Origin: Ramlibacter lithotrophicus
GTDB lineage: Bacteria > Pseudomonadota > Gammaproteobacteria > Burkholderiales > Burkholderiaceae_C
Direction of reading: 5' to 3'
Length of the DNA: 64,000 nt
Assembly: GCF_012184415.1 (NCBI RefSeq)
Contig: NZ_VTOX01000001.1
Location: 992,001-1,056,000 of the forward strand
Of the stretch, positions 1-8,591 are shown piece after piece. Made by a program: the position numbers and the translations under genes. Numbering within the stretch: position 1 is the stretch's first letter; every line of letters starts with the position of its first letter. Under the pieces are notes generated by a model that was not told where the DNA came from, ran no database searches, and saw only the letters and a program-made list of their open reading frames with translations.

Positions 1-361
1 CCGTCGACTTGACGCCGCTCACGCCCACGGCGCCCAGGCAAGTGCCGTCCTTCATGATCGGCACCCCGCCCTCCAGCAGGCCCCTGAGGTCGGGCGCGCT
101 CAGGAACGAGACCCGTCCGCCGTTGATCATCTCTTCGTAAATCCGGCTCTCGCGCTGCCCGACGGCAGCCGTGTTGGCCTTGGCCGGCGCGATATGAGCG
201 GAAATGGGGGCGGCGCCGTCCAGGCGCTGCAGCCACAGCAGGTGCCCGCCGTCGTCCACGATGGCGATGCTGACCGCCCATTTGTTCTTCACAGCTTCGG
301 CCTCGGCGGCGGCGGCGATCGCCTTGACGTCGGCCAGTTCCAGGGAAGGTTTGTTCTTCAT
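1..361 (-). CDS. GlcG/HbpS family heme-binding-type protein (3' end cut by window)
   Basis: Only the first 120 codons are present; the C-terminus lies outside the window. The protein begins MKNKPSLELADVKAIAAAAE, followed by a VSIAIVDDGGHLLWLQRLDGA stretch split by a turn, then an AKANTAAVG helix and a GGVPIMKDGTCLGAVGVSG strand-turn. This is the usual GlcG/HbpS (DUF336) layout of small alpha/beta proteins of about 135-145 residues. Members occur next to glycolate, diol or corrinoid genes or as extracellular heme binders; no signal peptide is visible here, so a cytoplasmic role is likelier. AGGAGA sits 7 bases before the ATG at 361, which supports this start. The specific ligand cannot be inferred. 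Confidence 0.8.
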   Translation of the reverse strand, partial: MKNKPSLELADVKAIAAAAEAEAVKNKWAVSIAIVDDGGHLLWLQRLDGAAPISAHIAPAKANTAAVGQRESRIYEEMINGGRVSFLSAPDLRGLLEGGVPIMKDGTCLGAVGVSGVKST

Positions 362-452
362 GCTGCGTTCTCCTGTCTTGCAGCCCGGGAGCATAGCCGC
401 CGGGAAGCGCCTTATTGCCGGGCTTGCGGTCAACTCACCTTGAACCAACTCT

Positions 453-722
453 GTGCCCTGCCCCTCAAATATCTGTGCTCTCGCTGGTTCGTATCGGGCT
501 GCAGGCAAGGCGCGGGCGCCGGCCAATACTCGACGTATTGGCCGGTGACCGCAACGCGGCATGCAGCCCGATACGAGCCAGCCCGAAGGGTTCGGCGCCT
601 GCGGGGCCCTCGGCGGCCGTCCGAAACGGGTCCAGACGTCCAGTCTGGACCCGCTCCGGCCAGCCACCGATGATCCCCGCATCCATCCGAACGAGAGTAC
701 AGATATTTGAGGGGCGGGGCAC
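453..722. repeat. Nested inverted-repeat element (MITE-like or dispersed intergenic repeat)
   Basis: A 270-bp non-coding block is bounded by 31-bp inverted repeats at 453-483 and 692-722, with two mismatches. Directly inside the left arm is a second pair, 484-503 and 562-581 (20 bp, one mismatch). Two short perfect hairpins lie within: 519-529 with 535-545 (arm CCGGCCAATAC) and 627-637 with 643-653 (arm CGGGTCCAGAC). It fills most of the gap between the GlcG-like gene and the yccA-type gene. No transposase gene and no convincing target-site duplication were seen. The frames crossing it are open only because the DNA is GC-rich and palindromic. Confidence 0.75.
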
Positions 723-728
723 TAGAAT
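723..728 (+). promoter_or_regulatory. Possible -10 element (TAGAAT) for the yccA-type gene
   Basis: TAGAAT directly abuts the right terminal arm of the inverted-repeat element and lies 40 bases before the ATG at 769. No good -35 hexamer is visible at 16-18 bp; any upstream contacts would fall inside the repeat. Assigned from the hexamer alone. Confidence 0.3.
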
Positions 729-768
729 GCGCCCATCTAATCGCCATCAGGCAAAAGGAGTACCACCC

Positions 769-1455
769 ATGACTGACCAGGTCCGGACCATCGACTATGG
801 CCGTGCGCTGCCGGCGGCCGAACAACGCAATCGCGTCCTGCGCAACACCTACTGGCTGCTCGCCCTGAGCCTGCTGCCCACGGTGCTGGGCGCCTGGCTG
901 GGCGTGGCGACGGGCATGACCGCCGGCCTCGGCGGCGGGCTGGGCCTGATCGTCTTCCTCGGCGGCGCGTTCGGCTTCATGTTCGCCATCGAGAAAACCA
1001 AGAATTCCGCCGCCGGCGTTCCGGTGCTGCTGGCGTTCACCTTCTTCATGGGATTGATGCTGTCGCGGCTGATCGCGGTGATCCTGGGATCGCAGAACGG
1101 CGCGAGCATGATCATGACGGCGTTCGGCGGGACGGCCGGCGTGTTCCTGGTGATGGCGACGCTGTCCAGCGTGATCAAGCGCGACTTGTCCGGCATGGGC
1201 AAGTGGCTCTTCGCCGGCGCCCTCGTGATCATGGTCGGCGCCATCATCAACGTGTTTGTCGGCTCCAGCGTCGGCATGATGGTGATCAGCACGCTGGCGA
1301 TCGGCGTGTTCAGCCTGTTCATGCTGTTCGACCTGAAGCGGATCGTCGACGGCGGCGAGACCAACTACATCTCCGCCACGCTGGCGCTGTACCTGGACAT
1401 CTTCAACGTCTTCCAGAGCCTGCTGGTGCTGCTGGGCCTGTCCGACGGCGACTGA
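769..1455 (+). CDS. Bax inhibitor-1/YccA family inner-membrane protein
   Basis: The 228-residue protein has seven hydrophobic segments, a short N-terminal cytoplasmic tail (MTDQVRTIDYGRALPAAE), and an acidic C-terminus ending LSDGD. The ALYLDIFNVFQSLLVLLG ending is the conserved YLDIxNxF signature of BI-1/YccA proteins. In E. coli YccA is a substrate and modulator of the FtsH protease, and other members behave as calcium/proton leak channels; which applies here is unknown. The ATG at 769 is preceded by AAAAGGAG, whereas the longer open frame runs back through the repeat element and is rejected. An intrinsic terminator follows, so it is probably monocistronic. Confidence 0.9.
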   Translation: MTDQVRTIDYGRALPAAEQRNRVLRNTYWLLALSLLPTVLGAWLGVATGMTAGLGGGLGLIVFLGGAFGFMFAIEKTKNSAAGVPVLLAFTFFMGLMLSRLIAVILGSQNGASMIMTAFGGTAGVFLVMATLSSVIKRDLSGMGKWLFAGALVIMVGAIINVFVGSSVGMMVISTLAIGVFSLFMLFDLKRIVDGGETNYISATLALYLDIFNVFQSLLVLLGLSDGD

Positions 1456-1474
1456 GACCTGCTCGGGAACGACG

Positions 1475-1498
1475 ACGGGGCCTGCGGGCCCCGTTTTC
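1475..1498 (+). terminator. Rho-independent terminator after the yccA-type gene
   Basis: Stem ACGGGGCC (1475-1482), loop TGCG, stem GGCCCCGT (1487-1494), then a short T run. It lies in the gap between the convergent yccA-type gene and rlmD. Confidence 0.75.
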
Positions 1499-1501
1499 AT
1501 T

Positions 1502-2908
1502 TCAGTGGCCGTCCGCCGCGTCGAGATCGAAGACGGCGATGCTTTCCACGTGCGCCGTGTGCGGGAACATGTTGACCACGCCGGCTGCGGTGCAGCGGTA
1601 GCCGCCCTGGTGCACCAGGAGGCCGGCGTCGCGGGCCAGCGTCGCCGGATTGCAGCTCACGTAGACGATGCGGCGCGGCGGCCGCCACCCGCCGCGCGAT
1701 CCGGGCTGCTGGTGCAGGTCCGCCACCGCCTTGGCCAGGGCAAACGCGCCTTCGCGCGGCGGGTCCACCAGCCAGCGGTCGGCCACGCCGTCGGCGGTGA
1801 GCTGCTCCGGCGTCATCAGGAACAGGTTGCGGGCCACGAAGCCGGTCGGCGCCAGCCGCTGCCTGCCACCGTTGTGCTCGTAGTTCTCGCGCGAGCGCGC
1901 GACCAGCGTCTCGCTGCCTTCGATGCCGAGCACCGAGCCGGCCCGCGTCGCGATCGGCAGCGTGAAGTTGCCCAGGCCGCAGAACCAGTCGATGACGCGC
2001 TCGTCCGGCTGCGCGTCCAGCAGGCGCACGGCGCGGGCCACCAGCACCTGGTTGATGTGGGGATTGACCTGCGTGAAGTCGGTCGGCCTGAACGGCATCG
2101 TGATCCCGAATTCGGGCAGCGAGTAGGTGAGCGGTGGCCCGTCCGTGTCCATGGGCCGCGCGGTCTCCGGGCCCTTGGGTTGCAGCCACCACTGAACGGG
2201 CGGATGCTCCCGCGCGAAGGCCCGCAGCTTGTCGAGATCGCCGCTGCCGAGCGGCTCCAGGTGCCGCAGCACCAGCGCCGTCACGTCGTCGCCGCAGGCC
2301 AGTTCGATCTGCGGGCAGGTCTCGATCGCGTCCATGGATCCGATCAGCGCGCGCAGCGGCAGCAGCAGCCGGCTGACGTGCGGCGGCACCACGTGGCACT
2401 CGCGGATGTCGGCCACGTAGCGGCTCTTGCGCTCGTGGAAGCCGACCAGCACCGTCTCCTTCTTGCGCACGTGGCGCACCGAGAAGCGGGCGCGCCAGCG
2501 GTAGCCCCAGGTCGGCCCCTCGATCGGCCGCAGCACCATCTCCGGCTTGACCTTGCCCAGGTGCCACAGGTTGTCCTCGAGCACCCGCTGCTTGATCGCG
2601 ACCTGCGCCGACACCTGCAGATGCTGCATCTTGCAGCCGCCGCACGCGCCTTCGTGCAGCCCGAAATGCGGACAGCGCGGCCGCACGCGCTGCGCCGATT
2701 CGCGGTGGATCTCGGTAAGGGCGGCCTGCTCCCAGTTGTTCTTGCGGCGCCTGACCTGCGCCGACACCTGCTCGGACGGCAGCGCGCCGTCGATGAAGAC
2801 CACCTTGCCGTCGGCGCGCCGCGCGACGCCCTGCGCATCGATGTCGAGGCCGTCGACCTGCAGCCATCCCTCGGGCAGGGCTGCCCTGTTCTCTACTTCG
2901 TCGCTCAT
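1502..2908 (-). CDS. rlmD: 23S rRNA (uracil(1939)-C(5))-methyltransferase RlmD
   Basis: The 468-residue protein matches the RumA/RlmD family. A TRAM-like RNA-binding region covers about residues 15-70. The iron-sulfur cysteine cluster lies around [18 protein letters not shown], with a further Cys in DIRECHVV. The SAM-binding motif is [14 protein letters not shown], then LVDPPREGA, and the catalytic cysteine is in [12 protein letters not shown] near the C-terminus. It methylates U1939 of 23S rRNA using SAM. It sits 25 bp after the exonuclease gene on the same strand and may be co-transcribed with it. The start is an ATG, giving the usual family length. Confidence 0.95.
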   Translation of the reverse strand: MSDEVENRAALPEGWLQVDGLDIDAQGVARRADGKVVFIDGALPSEQVSAQVRRRKNNWEQAALTEIHRESAQRVRPRCPHFGLHEGACGGCKMQHLQVSAQVAIKQRVLEDNLWHLGKVKPEMVLRPIEGPTWGYRWRARFSVRHVRKKETVLVGFHERKSRYVADIRECHVVPPHVSRLLLPLRALIGSMDAIETCPQIELACGDDVTALVLRHLEPLGSGDLDKLRAFAREHPPVQWWLQPKGPETARPMDTDGPPLTYSLPEFGITMPFRPTDFTQVNPHINQVLVARAVRLLDAQPDERVIDWFCGLGNFTLPIATRAGSVLGIEGSETLVARSRENYEHNGGRQRLAPTGFVARNLFLMTPEQLTADGVADRWLVDPPREGAFALAKAVADLHQQPGSRGGWRPPRRIVYVSCNPATLARDAGLLVHQGGYRCTAAGVVNMFPHTAHVESIAVFDLDAADGH

Positions 2909-2933
2909 CCCCGGATTGTCTCAGGCGGGCGAA

Positions 2934-3731
2934 TCAGCCCCAGGCCTCGAGGTATTCCTGCCAGTGCGGCTCGGCCGGCGCCAGGCTGGCGAGCGTGCCC
3001 TTGACCATGGCGATCTCCTGCTCGTACTCGGCCTCGGTGAAGCCGCAGCGCATCTTCTGGAAGCGGCAGTACAGCAGGTAGGTGTTCATGACGTCCGTTT
3101 CGCAGTAGCGGCGGATCTCGTCGATCTTCCCGTCGCGAAAGGCACCGTACACCTGCGATCCGTCCATGCCGAGCTTGCCGGGGAAGCCGCACAGCTTGGC
3201 CATGGCATCCAGCGGCGCGTTGTTCTTCGGCTGGTACATCGCCAGCAGGTCCATCAGGTCCAGGTGCCGCATGTGGTAGCGGCCGATGTAGTTGTTGTAC
3301 TTGAACTCGCGCGCTTCCGGTCCGCCCTCCTCCCCCATGCACCAGTAGCGGTCAGCGACCACGCCGTGGCGCAGGCCGCGGTAATGCAGCACCGGCAGGT
3401 CGAAGCCGCCTCCGTTCCAGCTCACCAGCTGCGGCAGGTGCTTGTCCACCGCCGAAAAGAAGTTCTGGATCACGCGGCCTTCGCTGGCGTTGTCGCGGTC
3501 GACGAACGAGTGCACGCGCAGGCCCTCGGCGTTGCGGAACACGCAGCTGATGACGAGCACGCGCTGCAGGTGCAGCGGCATGAAGTCGCTCTGGCCCTTC
3601 TCGCCGCGCTCCTGCAGCCACTGCGCATACACCTGCTCGTCGGAGAGCGCGGCGTCGGCGCCGCGCACCGCGCGCAGCCCCGCCACGTCGGGAATGGATT
3701 CGATGTCGAAGACGAGGACCGGCCAGCTCAT
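2934..3731 (-). CDS. Predicted 3'-5' exonuclease (PolB-exo-like, DUF2333/DNA_pol_B_exo2 type)
   Basis: This 265-residue protein starts MSWPVLVFDIESIPD, whose DIE is the metal-binding ExoI motif of DEDD exonucleases. VSWNGGGFDLPVLHYRG supplies ExoII, and YCETDVMNTYLLY the ExoIII Asp. The family resembles the exonuclease domain of DNA polymerase B and is often annotated as a predicted polysaccharide-polymerase-associated 3'-5' exonuclease. I chose the ATG at 3731 because the upstream extension is arginine-rich and non-conserved. It lies 36 bp downstream of rpoS on the same strand, a neighbourhood that suggests read-through expression. The nucleic-acid substrate is unknown. Confidence 0.85.
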   Translation of the reverse strand: MSWPVLVFDIESIPDVAGLRAVRGADAALSDEQVYAQWLQERGEKGQSDFMPLHLQRVLVISCVFRNAEGLRVHSFVDRDNASEGRVIQNFFSAVDKHLPQLVSWNGGGFDLPVLHYRGLRHGVVADRYWCMGEEGGPEAREFKYNNYIGRYHMRHLDLMDLLAMYQPKNNAPLDAMAKLCGFPGKLGMDGSQVYGAFRDGKIDEIRRYCETDVMNTYLLYCRFQKMRCGFTEAEYEQEIAMVKGTLASLAPAEPHWQEYLEAWG

Positions 3732-3767
3732 GCGCCCACTGTAGCAGGCGCGCCGCCCCGGCAACGG

Positions 3768-4787
3768 CTAGAACAGCGCCTGCTTGCTGATGCCGTTGCG
3801 CACCATGTAGCGCTTCAACTTCACCAGCGCCTCGTTCTGGATCTGCCGCACGCGCTCGCGGGTGAGGCCCAGGCGGTCGCTCAGGACCTCCAGCGTCTCC
3901 GGCTCGCGGTCGTGCAGGCCGAAGCGGCCTTCCAGCACTTCGCGTTCGCGGCTGGAAAGCGCATCGATCCAGTTGTTCAGGAGCCGCTCGACCTCGTGGT
4001 TCTGGGTGACGCCGGTGGGGTCGAGCGTGAGTTCGTCGGCCATCGAATCGCCGAGCGTGTGCTCGTCGTCGGAGCGGTCCATCACCGCGTCGAGCGACTT
4101 GGGCGTCTCCGCCATGGCCAGCAGTTCCGCGACTTCCTGCACCTCCCGACCGAGCAGCGCGGCGACATCCTCGACGCGCACGCCCTCACCCTGGAAGCCG
4201 TTGCGCGCCGCCGCGAAGGCGGGATCGTTCTCCAGCGTGCGGCGCGCGCGCAGGACCTGCTGCAGTTCGCGCACCACGTGCACCGGCAGGCGGATCACGC
4301 GGCCCTGGTTCATCACCGCGCGCTCGACCGACTGCCGGATCCACCAGGTGGCATAGGTGGAGAAGCGGAAGCCCCGCTCCGGCTCGAACTTGTCGATCGC
4401 GTGCATCAGGCCGAGGTTGCCTTCCTCGATCAGGTCCGACAGCGGCACGCCGCGCCCGAGGTAGCCCTTCGCGATGCTGACGACCAGGCGCAGGTTGTGC
4501 TCGATCATCGACTGGCGGGCCTGGAAGTCGCCGGCGCGCGCGCGCGTGGCCGTCTCGAATTCCTGCTGCGGGGTGAACAGGTCGGTGCGCCGCACCTCGC
4601 GCAGGTACAGCGTCAGCGTATCGCTGGATTCGCCGGCCAGTTCGGCAGGCAGGGTGTCACGGGGAGGCTCTTCGACGGATTCGCCCGCCCCGGGGACACG
4701 GGCCGCGCGCACTTCCGTATGCTGCGCGGCACCGTCCTGGTTCGCTCCAGGAGCGGCGGTCTGGCGTCGGCCGTCGCGCTGTTTCAC
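3768..4787 (-). CDS. rpoS: RNA polymerase sigma factor RpoS (sigma-38)
   Basis: The 339-residue product is a group 2 sigma-70 protein. It has region 1.2 ([16 protein letters not shown]), region 2 with the [12 protein letters not shown] and [18 protein letters not shown] helices and the [17 protein letters not shown] -10 recognition helix, then region 3. The region 4 helix-turn-helix is [19 protein letters not shown]. It lacks the long acidic region 1.1 seen in rpoD at 41914. Position directly behind nlpD-pcm-surE is the classic rpoS context. The start appears to be GTG at 4787; no strong ribosome-binding site is visible, so the N-terminus is the least certain part. Expected to direct general stress and stationary-phase transcription. 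Confidence 0.95.
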   Translation of the reverse strand: MKQRDGRRQTAAPGANQDGAAQHTEVRAARVPGAGESVEEPPRDTLPAELAGESSDTLTLYLREVRRTDLFTPQQEFETATRARAGDFQARQSMIEHNLRLVVSIAKGYLGRGVPLSDLIEEGNLGLMHAIDKFEPERGFRFSTYATWWIRQSVERAVMNQGRVIRLPVHVVRELQQVLRARRTLENDPAFAAARNGFQGEGVRVEDVAALLGREVQEVAELLAMAETPKSLDAVMDRSDDEHTLGDSMADELTLDPTGVTQNHEVERLLNNWIDALSSREREVLEGRFGLHDREPETLEVLSDRLGLTRERVRQIQNEALVKLKRYMVRNGISKQALF

Positions 4788-4837
4788 GCGGCCATTCTAT
4801 CCGGCTTCAGCGAAAAGCCAGAGTACCCGAGCGACCT

Positions 4838-5737
4838 TCAGCGCTGCGGAAGGTAGCGGGCCGGATCGACGGGCTTGCCCTGGCGCCGGATCTCGAAGTG
4901 CAGCTTGACGCGATCGGAATCGCTGCTGCCCATCTCCGCGATCTTCTGCCCCTTGCGCACCGTCTGGTCTTCCTTCACCAGCAGCGTCTGGTTGTGCGCA
5001 TACGCCGACAGGTAGGTGTTGTTGTGCTTCAGGATGATGAGGTTGCCGTAGCCGCGCAATCCGGCCCCGGCATACACGACGCGGCCGTCGGCCGTTGCGA
5101 GCACCGGATCGCCCGGCTTGCCGGCGATGTCCAGTCCCTTGTTGCGTTGCTCGTCGAACCCGCCGATCACGGCCGCGCCGGGCAGCGTAGGCCAGGACCA
5201 CCCGATATCCTCCTCGCCCGGGGGCGCCGGCGTCGGAGTGATGGGCGGCACGCTCGCCACCACCGGGGCCGACGCCGCCCGCGGGGCGCTGGCGGCGGCG
5301 GCCGGTGCCGAGGCCGACGGCGCTGCCGCGGACGCCGGCGGCATCGGCGCGGCGCTGACGGCGGGCGGCGCCACGGGCCTGGCGACGGCGACTTCGCTGG
5401 CCGGCGGCGTCACCCTCAGCACCTGGCCGACTTCGATGACGTTCGGGTTCTCGATGTTGTTCCAGCGTGCAATGTCGCGCCAGTTCTGGCCGGCGTCGAG
5501 CGCGATGCGGATCAGCGTGTCGCCGGGTCGCACGACGTACTGGCCCGGCTTCACGGCCGCATCGGCGGGGGCGGCCGGCTTGGGTGACTCGGTGACGACG
5601 GCCGCGGGGGCTCGCCGCCCGGCGCTGCGATCCTCGACGGGCGCGGGGACACGCGTCTTCGACGCGCAGCCGGCCAGCAGGGCCAGCAGCAGCACGCCCG
5701 CCGTCAAGGTCCATCCGCGGTGGCGCCACCTCTGCAT
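4838..5737 (-). CDS. nlpD: NlpD-like murein hydrolase activator lipoprotein
   Basis: This 299-residue protein begins with a lipoprotein signal (LLLALLAGCASK, lipobox LAGC). A LysM domain follows (YVVRPGDTLIRIALDAGQ), then an Ala/Pro-rich linker and a C-terminal LytM/M23 domain. The LytM active site is degenerate in the way known for E. coli NlpD: NKGLDIAG replaces the HxGxD zinc motif, and the ending is LHFEIR rather than HxH. It should therefore activate an amidase (AmiC-type) rather than cut peptidoglycan itself. It sits between pcm and rpoS. In many proteobacteria the rpoS promoter lies inside nlpD; I could not locate it here. Confidence 0.9.
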   Translation of the reverse strand: MQRWRHRGWTLTAGVLLLALLAGCASKTRVPAPVEDRSAGRRAPAAVVTESPKPAAPADAAVKPGQYVVRPGDTLIRIALDAGQNWRDIARWNNIENPNVIEVGQVLRVTPPASEVAVARPVAPPAVSAAPMPPASAAAPSASAPAAAASAPRAASAPVVASVPPITPTPAPPGEEDIGWSWPTLPGAAVIGGFDEQRNKGLDIAGKPGDPVLATADGRVVYAGAGLRGYGNLIILKHNNTYLSAYAHNQTLLVKEDQTVRKGQKIAEMGSSDSDRVKLHFEIRRQGKPVDPARYLPQR

Positions 5738-5751
5738 CGTGTGTTGTTCCT

Positions 5752-6501
5752 TCAAGCGATTCCCGATTTTAGGGGGACGAAATGCACGGCCTCGAGCACA
5801 CTTTGTTGCAATCCGCGCGCGGTCTTCTCGATGACGACCAGCGCCTGCTGGCCGCCTGCCATCTGGGTCGGCGCGACGATGCGCCCGCCGACGGCGAGCT
5901 GGTCGCACCACGCCTGCGGCACCGCCTCGCCGCCGGCAGCGGCAATGATGCCGGCGTAGGGCGCGCCGCGCGCATAACCCGCCATGCCGTCGCCGAACAG
6001 CAGGTGCACGTTCGGCAGCCGGAACGGGCGCAGGTTGTCGCGCGCCTTGTCATGCAACTGCCGCAGGCGCTCGACGCTGTACACCTCGGCGGCGACCAGG
6101 CTCAGCACCGCCGCCTGGTAGCCGCAACCGGTGCCGATCTCCAGCACCCGGCCGAGCTTGCCACCGGTCGCCGGTCCCAGCAGCAGTTCGACCATGCGTG
6201 CCACGACGCTGGGCTTGGAAATGGTCTGCCCCAGCCCGATCGGCAGGCTCGTGTCCTCGTAAGCCTGGTTCGCCAGGGCCGTGTCGACGAAACGGTGGCG
6301 CTGCACGGCGCCGACGGCGGCCAGCACGCGCTGGTCGCGGATGCCCTGGGCGGCCAGGCGCTGCACCATGCGCGCGCGCACCGCCTGCGAGTCGAGGCCG
6401 ACCCCATCTGGGGCCGGGGCGGCAGCAGCAGCGGCCGGCCGCGACCCCGCGGGCGCCGGCTTCGCGTCGAGCCGGACTGGAAAGGCGGGCCGCCGGTTCA
6501 T
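5752..6501 (-). CDS. pcm: Protein-L-isoaspartate O-methyltransferase
   Basis: The product is 249 residues. An Ala/Pro-rich N-terminal extension of about 35 residues precedes the PCMT fold. Visible motifs are [19 protein letters not shown] (the substrate-site loop), SAM motif [17 protein letters not shown], and post-I VYSVERL. It repairs isoaspartyl residues in aged proteins using SAM. Its ATG overlaps the surE stop in an ATGA arrangement, and nlpD follows after 14 bp, so surE-pcm-nlpD are translationally linked. The extension is longer than in enteric Pcm (about 208 residues) but typical of Burkholderiales. Confidence 0.93.
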   Translation of the reverse strand: MNRRPAFPVRLDAKPAPAGSRPAAAAAAPAPDGVGLDSQAVRARMVQRLAAQGIRDQRVLAAVGAVQRHRFVDTALANQAYEDTSLPIGLGQTISKPSVVARMVELLLGPATGGKLGRVLEIGTGCGYQAAVLSLVAAEVYSVERLRQLHDKARDNLRPFRLPNVHLLFGDGMAGYARGAPYAGIIAAAGGEAVPQAWCDQLAVGGRIVAPTQMAGGQQALVVIEKTARGLQQSVLEAVHFVPLKSGIA

Positions 6502-7274
6502 CCCGCGCCGGTCCCGGCCGCGGGCAGCGGCGCGACCAGCCGCGACCAGCCGCGCAGCGCGTCGTGGTCGGTCAGGTCCACCTTCAGCGGGGTCACGGAC
6601 ACATGGCCCAGCGCCGTCGCGTGGAAGTCGGTGCCCTCGGCGTCGTCCTTCGCCGGGCCGGCGGCCCCGATCCAGTACATGGTCTCGCCGTGCGGGCTGG
6701 TCTGGGAGATCACCTTCTCCGCTGCATGCCGGCGACCGAGCCGGCAGACCTTGAACGACTTCAGCTCCTCGTACGGCAGGTTCGGAATGTTCACGTTCAG
6801 CAGCCAGGGCAGCGCCTCCGGCGGCGGACAGGCGAGCACCTGCTGCACCAGTTCGCGCGCCTTGCGCGCCGCGGCGTCGAGGTGCGACCAGCCTTTTTGC
6901 GTCTGCGAGAACGCGATGGCGGGAATGCCGAACAGATAGCCTTCCATCGCAGCGCCGACGGTACCCGAGTAGATCGTGTCGTCGCCCATGTTGGCACCGT
7001 TGTTGATGCCGCTCACGACGAGGTCCGGCGTGTAGCCGAGCAGCCCCGTGAGCGCCACGTGCACGCAGTCGGCCGGCGTCCCGTTGACATAGCGAAAGCC
7101 GTTGGCCGCGTCGTGCACGTACAGCGGCGAATGCAGCGTGAGCGCGTTCGACTTCGCGCTGTTGTTGTGCTCGGGCGCGACGACCTCGACATCGCCGAGG
7201 TCGCGGATGGCCTCGTACAGGGCCTCGATGCCGGGCGCGCGGTAGCCGTCGTCGTTGGAAAGCAGGATCTTCAT
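6498..7274 (-). CDS. surE: 5'/3'-nucleotidase SurE
   Basis: This 258-residue SurE phosphatase carries the diagnostic [15 protein letters not shown] start with metal ligands Asp8 and Asp9, Ser39 in [11 protein letters not shown], and Asn91 in [14 protein letters not shown]. It dephosphorylates nucleoside monophosphates and is linked to stationary-phase survival. It is the first gene of the minus-strand surE-pcm-nlpD-rpoS run and overlaps pcm by four bases. The divergent gene at 7373 leaves a 98-bp shared promoter region. Confidence 0.96.
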   Translation of the reverse strand: MKILLSNDDGYRAPGIEALYEAIRDLGDVEVVAPEHNNSAKSNALTLHSPLYVHDAANGFRYVNGTPADCVHVALTGLLGYTPDLVVSGINNGANMGDDTIYSGTVGAAMEGYLFGIPAIAFSQTQKGWSHLDAAARKARELVQQVLACPPPEALPWLLNVNIPNLPYEELKSFKVCRLGRRHAAEKVISQTSPHGETMYWIGAAGPAKDDAEGTDFHATALGHVSVTPLKVDLTDHDALRGWSRLVAPLPAAGTGAG

Positions 7275-7372
7275 GAAGGGGGCGCAAGCGCGAGCCGATT
7301 GTAGGGCGACAGTTCGCGGCGGCGGCGCCGCGCACGCTTATCATTCCCGACTTTCAGCGAAAGGACCCACCG

Positions 7373-8347
7373 ATGCATGCCTGGCTGTGCGAGAACCCCG
7401 TCGGCGTCGAGGCGCTGCAGTGGAAGGAACTGCCGACGCCGCAGCCCAGGGCCGGTGAGGTGCTGGTCGAGATCAAGGCGGCGAGCCTGAACTTCCCCGA
7501 CCTGCTGATCGTCCAGAACAAGTACCAGATCAAGCCGCCGCTGCCCTTCGTGCCGGGATCCGAGTACGCCGGCATCGTGGCCGCGCTGGGCCCCGATGTG
7601 AAGCATCTGAAGGTGGGACAGAACGTGGCGTGCCTCTCCGGCACCGGGGGCTTCGGCACCCACACGATCGCCCCGGCGGCGCTGTGCCTGCCATTGCCCG
7701 ACGCTTTCCCCCACGCGGACGCCGCCGCATTCATCATGACGTATGCGACGTCGCACCACGCGCTGGTGGACCGGGGCCAGGTGAAGGCCGGCGAGACCGT
7801 GCTGGTGCTCGGTGCGGCCGGCGGTGTCGGCACGGCCGCCATCCAGATCGCCAAGGCGCTCGGCGCGCGGGTGATCGCCGCGGCGTCCTCCGACGACAAG
7901 TGCGAGCTGTGCCGCTCCATCGGGGCGGACGCCACCATCAACTACACCCGCGAAAAGCTGCGCGAGGCGGTCGCCGCGGCCACCGGCGGCCGTGGGCCGG
8001 ACGTGGTGTACGACCCGGTGGGCGGCGATCTCGCCGAGCCGGCGCTGCGCTCGCTCGCCTGGCGCGGGCGCTACCTGGTGATCGGCTTCGCGTCCGGCAC
8101 CATCCCGTCGCTCCCGTTGAATCTGCCCCTGCTGAAGGGAACGTCGATCGTCGGCGTGTTCTGGGGCAGCTTCTCGCGGCATGAGCCACAGGCAGCGGCC
8201 GCGGTGCTGGCGGAACTCGCGGGCTGGTACGGCCAGGGCAGGATCAAGCCGGTGATCGACCGGCTCATGCCGATGGCCGAGCTCAAGGCGGCGTACGAGT
8301 ACATGGGCACCCGCGGCGTGAAGGGCAAGGTGGTGATGGTCAACTGA
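7373..8347 (+). CDS. Zinc-independent NADPH:quinone oxidoreductase (medium-chain reductase)
   Basis: The 324-residue protein has an N-terminal GroES-like domain (LNFPDLLIVQNKYQ, PFVPGSEYAG) and a C-terminal Rossmann domain (VLVLGAAGGVGTAAIQIAKALGA split at the usual AxxGxxG turn). It lacks the zinc-binding cysteines of alcohol dehydrogenases, which places it with QOR/crotonyl-CoA-reductase-like MDR enzymes. Expected reaction: NADPH-dependent reduction of quinones or enones; the natural substrate is not predictable. It is divergent from surE and ends 34 bp before tRNA-His, outside any clear operon. Confidence 0.88.
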   Translation: MHAWLCENPVGVEALQWKELPTPQPRAGEVLVEIKAASLNFPDLLIVQNKYQIKPPLPFVPGSEYAGIVAALGPDVKHLKVGQNVACLSGTGGFGTHTIAPAALCLPLPDAFPHADAAAFIMTYATSHHALVDRGQVKAGETVLVLGAAGGVGTAAIQIAKALGARVIAAASSDDKCELCRSIGADATINYTREKLREAVAAATGGRGPDVVYDPVGGDLAEPALRSLAWRGRYLVIGFASGTIPSLPLNLPLLKGTSIVGVFWGSFSRHEPQAAAAVLAELAGWYGQGRIKPVIDRLMPMAELKAAYEYMGTRGVKGKVVMVN

Positions 8348-8363
8348 GGCCGCCGCGTCCCGC

Positions 8364-8369
8364 TATAAT
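8364..8369 (+). promoter_or_regulatory. -10 box (TATAAT) of the tRNA-His promoter
   Basis: A perfect TATAAT lies 13 bp before the tRNA 5' end. The -35 position (around 8341-8346) is poor, so recognition may rely on the -10 alone. Confidence 0.6.
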
Positions 8370-8381
8370 CGCCGTCTCTGC

Positions 8382-8458
8382 GGTGGCTGTAGCTCAGTTG
8401 GTAGAGTCCAGGATTGTGATTCCTGTCGTCGTGGGTTCGAGTCCCATCAGCCACCCCA
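8382..8458 (+). tRNA. tRNA-His (anticodon GTG)
   Basis: A full cloverleaf is visible: acceptor GGTGGCTG with the extra G-1 characteristic of tRNA-His, D-arm AGCTCAGTTGGTAGAGT, anticodon loop TTGTGAT (GTG), T-arm GTGGGTTCGAGTCCCAT, and an encoded CCA. It closely resembles the E. coli tRNA-His. A -10 box lies just upstream and an intrinsic terminator just downstream. Confidence 0.97.
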
Positions 8459-8470
8459 TCCGATCGATCG

Positions 8471-8496
8471 AAAGCCCGCCCTCCGGCGGGCTTTTC
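8471..8496 (+). terminator. Rho-independent terminator after tRNA-His
   Basis: Stem AAAGCCCGCC (8471-8480), loop CTCC, stem GGCGGGCTTT (8485-8494), followed by further T. Strong intrinsic terminator directly after the tRNA. Confidence 0.9.
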
Positions 8497-8591
8497 ATTT
8501 GGCAAGGTCCGATCGGCCTTGTCTTTCGTCAACGCGGATGGCACCAGCACACCTATCGTTGTCGCAGACACGCTGCAAGCGCAGGACATCG

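Noticed and set aside
415-768. N-terminal extension of the yccA-type protein through the repeat element
   Set aside because: The translated extension is the inverted-repeat DNA; the ATG at 769 has a good ribosome-binding site and matches family N-termini.
2547-4856. A 769-codon plus-strand open frame antisense to rlmD, the exonuclease and rpoS
   Set aside because: His/Val/Leu-rich shadow translation of conserved genes on the opposite strand.
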